From: Prevotellaceae bacterium
GTDB taxonomy: Bacteria > Bacteroidota > Bacteroidia > Bacteroidales > Paludibacteraceae
Length of the DNA: 8,986 nucleotides
Direction: 5' to 3'
Assembly (NCBI GenBank): GCA_031270425.1
Contig: JAISXQ010000152.1
Location: 1 to 8,986, forward strand
In this document: piece by piece, positions 1 through 5,085 of the stretch
Position numbering within the stretch: the first letter of the stretch is position 1
How the letters are laid out: the number at the start of each line of letters is the position of its first letter
Position numbers and translations under genes: made by a program
Notes under the pieces: generated by a model
What the model was told of the DNA's origin: nothing
Seen by the model: only the letters and a program-made list of their open reading frames with translations
Database searches by the model: none

Positions 1-171
1 ATGTTATAAGAATACCATAAGCATGTTATTGTGCCCATATAAAAAAATGCGAATTTTGTATTTATATAATTTTCTACGGACAAGTACGTGTTTGAAATTA
101 ATTTATATTATTTTTCTGAGTACATGACAAAAAATTGTTTTTTAGATATAAACCACAACAGGACACAATAG

Positions 172-209
172 ATTTGCGAATTTATTAATCTGTTAATTTG
201 CGAATTCGC
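172..209. repeat. Direct repeat ATTTGCGAATT x2 with palindrome
   Basis: The 11-mer ATTTGCGAATT occurs at 172-182 and again at 196-206, 24 bp apart. The second copy runs into the perfect 10-bp palindrome GCGAATTCGC (200-209). The sequence between the copies also has a small TTAATctgTTAA symmetry. It lies about 35-70 bp upstream of the proposed ssb promoter. It could be an operator or a degenerate intergenic repeat; nothing here decides which. Confidence 0.45.
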
Positions 210-244
210 GAAGCGGTAAAGAATAATTACTTTTTGTCGTTGAA

Positions 245-276
245 TTTGGAGTTTCAAAAAAAAAACGTTACTTTTA
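245..276 (+). promoter_or_regulatory. Probable Bacteroidota-type promoter of ssb
   Basis: TTTG at 245-248 is followed after 20 bp by TACTTTTA at 269-276. The Bacteroidota primary sigma factor recognises TTTG (-33) and TAnnTTTG (-7) with about this spacing; here only the last base of the -7 element departs from consensus. Transcription would begin near 283, leaving a leader of about 45 nt before the ssb ATG. There is no Shine-Dalgarno sequence in that leader, as is usual in this phylum. The assignment rests on motif match only. Confidence 0.45.
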
Positions 277-328
277 CGGCACACAAAATCAATATAGTAT
301 AAAATAACGCCTACATTAAGAAAAGATC

Positions 329-760
329 ATGTCGATAAACAAAGTAATTTTAGTGGGTAACGTAGGGAAAGATCCTGACGTCCGTTATCTGGAAAAAAAC
401 GTAGCTGTAGCCAATTTCCCTTTGGCTACAACCGAACGGGGGTACACCATGCAAAATGGAACGCAAGTACCGGAGCGCACAGAGTGGCACAACATAGTTG
501 TTTGGAGAAGTTTAGCCGAACTGGCTGAAAAATACATCCGAAAAGGAAGTCAATTGTATGTGGAAGGAAAATTGCAAACACGCTCGTGGGAAAAAGACGG
601 TATCAAAAGATACACCACGGAAATTTATGCCGAAAACATCCAGCTCTTAGGCAAACGACCGGATCAAGCGGACGGCGGCGCAGTAGCAAATGCCGCTCCG
701 GCTTCACAAGATAATCCGGAAGCAACGCCGGGAGAAGTAGAGGATGATTTGCCATTCTAA
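329..760 (+). CDS. ssb: Single-stranded DNA-binding protein
   Basis: This is a complete 143-residue SSB, which coats single-stranded DNA during replication, recombination and repair and recruits partner proteins. Residues 1 to about 105 form the OB fold, opening with [20 protein letters not shown]. The TEWHNIVVW segment carries W53 and W59, matching the aromatic DNA-stacking positions of the family. A short Ala/Pro/Gly-rich linker follows (about 108-134), then the acidic tip EVEDDLPF, the conserved C-terminal hook for DNA polymerase, RecQ, PriA and other partners. Length and ends are typical. The ATG is supported by the conserved N-terminus and lies about 45 nt after a promoter-like element. 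In many Bacteroidota ssb is followed by gldE; here the next gene is convergent and unrelated, so it appears to be a monocistronic unit on its downstream side. Confidence 0.97.
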   Translation: MSINKVILVGNVGKDPDVRYLEKNVAVANFPLATTERGYTMQNGTQVPERTEWHNIVVWRSLAELAEKYIRKGSQLYVEGKLQTRSWEKDGIKRYTTEIYAENIQLLGKRPDQADGGAVANAAPASQDNPEATPGEVEDDLPF

Positions 761-786
761 TTTATATGTTTCAAAAGTGTTTTAGC

Positions 787-850
787 ACACGGACGACGCG
801 GACTCTATTATTTATTTGTGCAACATCCGTAGTGTCCGCGTCATCTGTGT
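787..850. repeat. Imperfect inverted repeat, REP-like, possible ssb terminator
   Basis: The 19-nt arms 787-805 and 832-850 pair at 16 Watson-Crick positions plus one G-U, with two mismatches and a 26-nt AT-rich loop. The GC-rich arm cores GACGCGGAC and GTCCGCGTC are perfectly complementary. The right arm is followed by TCTTTTGAT, a weak U-tract, so it may end the ssb transcript. The wording of the arms (GTGTCCGCGTCATCTGTGTTC) resembles intergenic repeats I recall from other Bacteroidota genomes, so it may be a dispersed palindromic element rather than a dedicated terminator. Confidence 0.55.
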
Positions 851-851
851 T

Positions 852-880
852 CTTTTGATACAGCCCCTTCGAGACAGTTC
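852..880 (+). repeat. Tandem pair of CTTTTGAGACAG-type motifs
   Basis: CTTTTGATACAGCCCC (852-867) is followed directly by CTTCGAGACAGTTC (867-880), two diverged copies of one motif in the same orientation. The same motif forms both arms of the inverted repeat at 7434-7476 (CTTTTGAGACAGTTCC there). Both sites are 3'-3' junctions between convergent genes. The motif looks like the end of an insertion sequence or a miniature element, but no transposase is present. Confidence 0.45.
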
Positions 881-908
881 TTTTTTGTTTTTTACAAAGG
901 GATTTTTT

Positions 909-2754
909 CTATTTCAATCCTTTCGCAACTTCCACCAAACGTACAAATTCGCGCCTGTAACCCTGTTTGTCGTTTCCGTAACCGCTTTTTGCCAGAGTTA
1001 CAACGTCGTCGTAATCCGCCTCGCCTTTAAACGGCGAATCTCTTAAAATCTGTGCGAACATCGCCACTGCCGCCGCGAATTTGAAATCGTCCGAAACTTT
1101 GTTGCCTCCGTTGTCCGTTACCGGTAAATCGAGTTTCGTACTTACGTGCTTATCCGGCAGTTTGTAGCGTAATTTCACGGTCAGCAGTTCGGGCGAATTG
1201 CTGTATGTTGCGTTCTCCGGTTGTGCAGTTTTTTGATATTTCAGTTCGTCCACATTGGCAAAATTGCTTTTTACGCCAACCGGAACGATTTCGTATAAAG
1301 CTGTTACCGTATGTCCCGCTCCCATTTCTCCGGCGTCTTTGCCGTCGTCGTTAAAATCTTCCTTGTCCAGCAGGCGGCTTTCGTAACCCACTAAACGATA
1401 GGCTTGTACTTTTGCCGGATTAAATTCGATTTGCAGCTTCACATCTTTCGCTACGGTGTGCATGGCGGAGCCGAATTCGTTTACCAATACCTTGTTCGCT
1501 TCCTGCAAATTATCGATATAAGCCGCGTTGCCGTTGCCTTTTTCGGCAAGGGTCTGCATGTTGGCGTCTTTGTAATTTCCCATTCCATAGCCGAGCACGG
1601 AGAGAAAAATCCCGCTTTTTCGTTCGCGCGCTACCATGTCTTCCACCTTCGTTAGAACTTACTCCTACATTAAAGTCGCCGTCGGTGCAAAGTATGATGC
1701 GGTTGTTGCCGCCTTCGATAAAATTCTTTTTGGCTATTTCGTATGCCAATTTTATGCCGGCTCCTCCGGCGGTGGAACCTCCCGCAGTCAAGTTGTCCAA
1801 GGCTTCGCGTATTTTCTGCTTGTCGGCTCCCGATGTGGACGGCAGTACCTCGCCTGCGCGACCGGAATATACGACAATGGCGACTTTGTCCTTTTCGCGC
1901 AGATTGTTTACCAACAGTTTCATCGACGATTTTACCAAATCCAGACGAGTGGGACCGTACATGGAACCCGACACGTCGATAAGGAAAACAAAGTTGCTTG
2001 CAGGTAGATTTTCGCCGGCAATTTCTTTGGCTTTTACGCCGATGCGCACGAGGCGGTGTTGGTTGTTCCAAGGACATTCGCCTGTTTCGGTCGATATTTT
2101 TACCGGATCTTTTCCGTTTGGCTGTTCGTAGTCGTAGCTGAAATAATTGATAAATTCTTCGACCCTTACAGCGTCTTTCGGCGGTAACTGCCCTTGATTG
2201 ACGTGCCTCCGGAAGTTGGAATAAGCGGCGGCGTCCACATCTATCGAAAAGGTTGACAACGCTTCGCTGCTCGCCAAAATGAACTTGTTTTCCTTAAAAG
2301 AATTGTATTCTTCCGTACTCATAGCGTCGTAGCTGACGCTTGCCGCAGGATAAGAATTCATTTGTTTTGAAAGTCTTTTGTTGCGCTTTGCCAAGCCTGC
2401 CGTCTTTTCTTCCAGTTGCGTTCCGTATCCTGTGACTACTGTTTCGTACAACATCTGCGTATCGGGTTCAAGCTGTACGTCGATTTTGCGGTTATCCTTG
2501 ATTTTTATTTCCTGTTTTTTATAACCTATGTATAAAAATGTCAGGATGTCGCCTTTGTCAACTAAAATGATGTATGCGCCGTTTATATCGGTAATGCTGC
2601 CCGTATTTTTCTTTTTCGATACAACGCTGACTCCTATGAGAGCTTCGCCGGTTTGACCATCGCTGACTGTTCCCGTTACGATAATTGACTGAGAATAACT
2701 TACGCCGCAAAATAAAATGGCAATGATGATTGCCGTAAAAATCTTCGTTTTCAT
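909..2754 (-). pseudogene. YfbK-like von Willebrand A protein with CarboxypepD_reg domain, frameshifted
   Basis: Two overlapping frames together encode one secreted vWA protein of about 615 residues. The N-terminal part (2754 to about 1646) starts MKTKIFTAII, with a signal peptide ending near SYSQ (1-22). A CarboxypepD_reg-like beta domain follows (about 24-98), then the SusC-like string ETVVTGYGTQ (104-113), a vWF_A N-terminal region (about 145-250), and a vWA fold with the MIDAS motif DVSGS (260-264) and TDGD (357-360). The C-terminal part (1646 to 909) continues the vWA fold (SGIFLSVLGYGMGNYKDANM) and carries the DUF3520-like end shared with E. coli YfbK (AKDVKLQIEFNPAKV). The switch lies at about 1646-1650; there is no homopolymer there. 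I chose the start at 2754, not the longer 2844, because the signal peptide begins there. Its role is likely a metal-dependent surface or periplasmic binding protein. It is divergent from the sigma factor gene, a common neighbourhood in the phylum. A sequencing error would make it an intact gene. Confidence 0.85.
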
Positions 2755-2841
2755 AATTTTGATGTTTTTAATTTTTAAACTTAAAAAATATAGAGTTTTC
2801 TTCTTAATAGATAACTTTTCGATACAAATTCCATAAAAAGA

Positions 2842-2849
2842 CAAAATTA
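2842..2849 (-). promoter_or_regulatory. Candidate -7 element for the vWA gene
   Basis: Read on the minus strand, 2849 to 2842 gives TAATTTTG, an exact match to the Bacteroidota -7 consensus TAnnTTTG. It sits 88 bp upstream of the vWA start codon in the 153-bp divergent spacer shared with the sigma factor gene. No clear TTTG -33 element lies at the expected spacing, so the call is weak; in an AT-rich spacer such a match can arise by chance. I could not find an equally good element for the sigma gene. Confidence 0.3.
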
Positions 2850-2907
2850 TTTTGCATTTTTGTAGTGTAATCTGCTTGAAAAGTAATAATTAAACTTATT
2901 CCGCTTT

Positions 2908-3495
2908 GTGATTTCTAAAAAGAAAGACATACCGAACCAAACGGAAAAGACGGATGAAGAACTGCTCCGCCTCTACCGCGAAACGGATTGCACGGAATAT
3001 TTCGGGCAATTATACAACCGTTATATCGCGTTGGTTTACGGCGTATGTTTAAAATATTTGAAAGACGAAGAAAAAGCCCGGGATGCGGTAATGAATATTT
3101 TTGAATTTTTATTGGGGCGGGTTGCGCTTTTTCACATTCATACTTTCAGAACATGGTTGTACAGTGTCGTTAAAAATCATTGTTTATCGTTGCTGATTGA
3201 GAAAAAACGTGAAATAAAGCTCGAATTTCAGGAGAATTTTATGGAATCGGACGCCGTTTTGAGTCTATTAAGCGAAGAAGAGGAGGATGACGAATTAAAG
3301 GATGTTTTGAATAAATGCCTTGAAAAACTGCCCAAACCGCAGAAAACATCCATCGAATTGTTTTTTTATGAAGAATTTTCGTATGTTGATATTGTTGATA
3401 ATACCGGCTATAACCTTAAAAGTGTGAAAAGCTATATTCAAAACGGAAAGCGGAATTTGAAAATTTGTATTGAAAAAAGAACAGGGAAAATTTAA
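2908..3495 (+). CDS. ECF-type sigma-70 family RNA polymerase sigma factor
   Basis: This 195-residue alternative sigma factor has two helical domains. Residues about 28-98 match sigma region 2: YFGQLYNRYIALVYGVCLKY, then DEEKARDAVMNIFEFLLGR (the -10 binding helix), then FRTWLYSVVKNHCLSLL. After an acidic linker (SEEEEDDE), region 4 spans about 132-187: LEKLPKPQKTSIELFFYEEF, then a helix-turn-helix DIVDNTGYNLKSVKSYIQNG for -35 binding. No zinc or signal-receiver domain is attached. The start is GTG at 2908; an in-frame TAA at 2887 blocks any longer start and no in-frame ATG occurs before residue 62, so GTG is effectively forced. It stops 4 bp before the membrane protein gene, suggesting co-transcription and translational coupling, and is divergent from the vWA gene. 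It probably directs transcription of its own module in response to a signal relayed by the downstream protein; the target genes cannot be seen. Confidence 0.92.
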   Translation: MISKKKDIPNQTEKTDEELLRLYRETDCTEYFGQLYNRYIALVYGVCLKYLKDEEKARDAVMNIFEFLLGRVALFHIHTFRTWLYSVVKNHCLSLLIEKKREIKLEFQENFMESDAVLSLLSEEEEDDELKDVLNKCLEKLPKPQKTSIELFFYEEFSYVDIVDNTGYNLKSVKSYIQNGKRNLKICIEKRTGKI

Positions 3496-3499
3496 CCCC

Positions 3500-4702
3500 A
3501 TGAAGATACTTGATTACATAAAAGGCAATAAAAAAGGAAAGCAAGCGCACGATGTGGAGTTTGAAGCCATGCGCGATTCTTTTTTGGCGGATGCAATCGA
3601 AGGTCTTGAATCGGTGAAAGGCGAACATTCGGAGAACATAAGCCGGTTGCAGGAGAGGATAATGCAGCAATCCGCATCGACCCGAAAACGAAGCCGTTAT
3701 TTATGGACTTCGATTGCGGCAGTTTTTCTTATGCTGGTTATCGGAAGCGTTGTTTTTCTGTTCGAATATCCGCGTGAGGAAACAGCGTTTGCAGCGGGAC
3801 AACAATTGCCTATTGAATTTCGGATGTATATTCCGCCGCGACCGGCGGATATTGCTGCGCGGGTAGAAAAGAAATGGATTCAGCAGGAAAAAACGGAAGA
3901 AATAAGAGATAGCGTAAAGTTGTCCGAAAACGCTTTAACGGAAGAACAACCCGCCAAAATGGAAGATCAGGAAGTTTTTGCCGTCCCCGACAGTAAATTA
4001 GCTGCCATTATCGCCGAATCCGAAAGTATCTTCCAAAAATCCCGGCAAGAAACAGTGTTTTCCGGTCGGGCGGCAGGCGTGGCTGTATCCCAATCAAATG
4101 CGTTAAAAATAGAAACGCAATTGACTTCCCGAACAATAACGGGCAAGGTAAGCGATAAGTATGGAGAGCCTTTACCCGGCGTTAGCGTCATGCTTAAAGA
4201 GACAAACAGGGGAAGCTTAACCGACGTGGACGGGCGGTATTCGATTGATGTTGCGGATGTGAAAAATCCCAGCCTGATAGTTAGTTACATTGGCATGGAA
4301 AGCGTTGAGGTAAAAAATCCCGCAACGTATCAAGATATTGCGATGAAGGAAATCGAAGCGCTGTTGGATGAAGTGGTTGTGGTGGGATACGGCGCTCAGC
4401 GTAAAAGCAACATGACCGGCTCAACAAGCGATTCCGGCGTTAAGCCGCAGCCCGTCGCCGGAAAGCAGGCTTATAACGAATATTTGAAAGAGAATATGAT
4501 AAAACCCTCCGCGGACGCATGTGAAAATAAAAAAGGGCGGGTAACGCTCGTTTTTCACGTCGATTCTACCGGAACGCCTGTTAATATCCGAATTAAAAAA
4601 GCGCTTTGCCCCGACTTTGAAAAAGAAGCGATCCGCTTGATAAAAAACGGTCCGAAATGGACGCCAGGAACTGAGGAAGCCGAAGTTCATGTGCGTTTTT
4701 AA
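3500..4702 (+). CDS. Single-pass anti-sigma-like protein with CarboxypepD_reg and TonB-C-like domains
   Basis: The 400-residue product has an N-terminal cytoplasmic part (1-66) with HDVEFEAMRDSFLADAIEGL, which resembles the motif found at the start of Bacteroidota anti-sigma-like membrane proteins. One membrane helix follows (about 67-89, YLWTSIAAVFLMLVIGSVVF). The outer part holds a low-complexity Glu-rich stretch (about 118-180), a CarboxypepD_reg-like domain (about 211-284, TITGKVSDKYGEPLPGVSV), the SusC-plug-like string LLDEVVVVGYGAQRKSNMTG (288-307), and a TonB C-terminal-like domain (about 322-400, ending EAIRLIKNGPKWTPGTEEAE). I chose ATG 3500, 4 bp after the sigma stop, over an in-frame ATG at 3470 that overlaps the sigma gene, because MKILDYIKGNKKG fits the family start. 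Pairing and topology suggest it holds or releases the sigma factor and senses something in the periplasm; this is inference. It lacks FecR and zinc-finger anti-sigma motifs. Confidence 0.85.
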   Translation: MKILDYIKGNKKGKQAHDVEFEAMRDSFLADAIEGLESVKGEHSENISRLQERIMQQSASTRKRSRYLWTSIAAVFLMLVIGSVVFLFEYPREETAFAAGQQLPIEFRMYIPPRPADIAARVEKKWIQQEKTEEIRDSVKLSENALTEEQPAKMEDQEVFAVPDSKLAAIIAESESIFQKSRQETVFSGRAAGVAVSQSNALKIETQLTSRTITGKVSDKYGEPLPGVSVMLKETNRGSLTDVDGRYSIDVADVKNPSLIVSYIGMESVEVKNPATYQDIAMKEIEALLDEVVVVGYGAQRKSNMTGSTSDSGVKPQPVAGKQAYNEYLKENMIKPSADACENKKGRVTLVFHVDSTGTPVNIRIKKALCPDFEKEAIRLIKNGPKWTPGTEEAEVHVRF

Positions 4703-4894
4703 TTATCCTGTCCATTGCCGGATTTTGGAGTAAGTTCCTCTAAAACATTCGCGCATGCCGACAAAAATTTTCAACAAGGTGAATTCCTCGCATCATTCTA
4801 TCCATCAGAGCAATCAGTCTTTAAATCTATAAAGTAATACCGGAGGAAATGCCGTTCCGCCAAATTCTACCGTAAGCCTGTCAACTGAAAGTAT
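4703..4894 (-). pseudogene. Decayed 5' remnant of an ABC-F ATPase gene
   Basis: Read on the minus strand from 4894, the frame gives ILSVDRLTVEFGGTAF, close to the usual start of Bacteroidota ABC-F proteins (MISVDxLTVEFGGxxLF); the start codon position is ATA. After a stop at about 4815, bases 4814-4803 encode IALM. Then 4802-4778 reads as a mutated Walker A (G-R-N-G-A-G-K-S-T after allowing two lost bases). 4777-4751 gives LLKI-x-x-GMR, with one T extra to the usual frame. Weak similarity (GTYSKIRQWTGY) continues to 4703, the edge of the preceding gene. At least two frame changes, one internal stop and a lost start show it is dead. Intact relatives have two ATPase domains and over 500 residues; only about 60 codons remain. 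ABC-F proteins act on the ribosome. The alignment is from memory of the family and needs a frameshift-tolerant search. Confidence 0.72.
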
Positions 4895-5085
4895 ATTTCT
4901 TGTCCGTTTTATATTGCCTAATTTGCACAAAAAATTTTTTACTTGTAGTTACATTTTTTAATTATAGCCATTAAGTAAAGAAATGATTAATAATGTACCT
5001 TTTTTGTTGATTTAACAACCCTCTTTAATTTATTAATGAAGTAATTTTACGATTAATTTTTTATAAACGTATAAATTCATTAAAC
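4895..5085. other. AT-rich spacer and leader before the esterase
   Basis: No coding content is visible. The stretch contains runs of A and T, a TTTG at 4922-4925, and a TACATTTT at 4950-4957 that is one base from the -7 consensus, but the spacing of 24 bp is long. There is also a small inverted repeat TTGTTgatttAACAA (5004-5018). It must carry the esterase promoter and may retain the old promoter of the ABC-F remnant on the other strand. No Shine-Dalgarno sequence precedes the ATG at 5086. Confidence 0.4.

Larger units (their letters stand above)
1..328. other. AT-rich intergenic region upstream of ssb
   Basis: No open reading frame with recognisable protein content is visible on either strand, and stop codons are frequent in all frames. 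The stretch is strongly AT-rich. Its only visible structure is a direct repeat with a palindrome (172-209) and a promoter-like pair of elements (245-276), both listed separately. The region probably holds the 5' control region of ssb and the flank of an unseen upstream gene. Confidence 0.6.

Noticed and set aside
816..1046. + strand 76-codon frame across the junction and the 3' end of the vWA gene
   Set aside because: It spans repeats and the antisense of coding sequence, with no family resemblance.
1636..2131. Open frames on the + strand across the vWA gene (1636-2007, 1685-2131, 1743-1982)
   Set aside because: They are antisense to a region with clear vWA homology and have no recognisable protein features.
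2755..2844. 30-residue N-terminal extension of the vWA protein from ATG 2844
   Set aside because: The added residues are Lys/Ile-rich and would bury the signal peptide that begins at MKTKIF; the extension also covers the likely -7 element.
3470..3499. Upstream ATG for the anti-sigma-like protein
   Set aside because: It overlaps the sigma factor gene, and the family-like N-terminus begins at the ATG at 3500.
4842..4875. GGAGGAAATG, looking like a ribosome binding site plus start codon
   Set aside because: There is no spacing between the two, the frame stops after eight codons, and the bases are explained as antisense of the ABC-F remnant.
5004..5018. Short inverted repeat TTGTTgatttAACAA before the esterase
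   Set aside because: Five-base arms in AT-rich DNA are expected by chance; too weak to call an operator.
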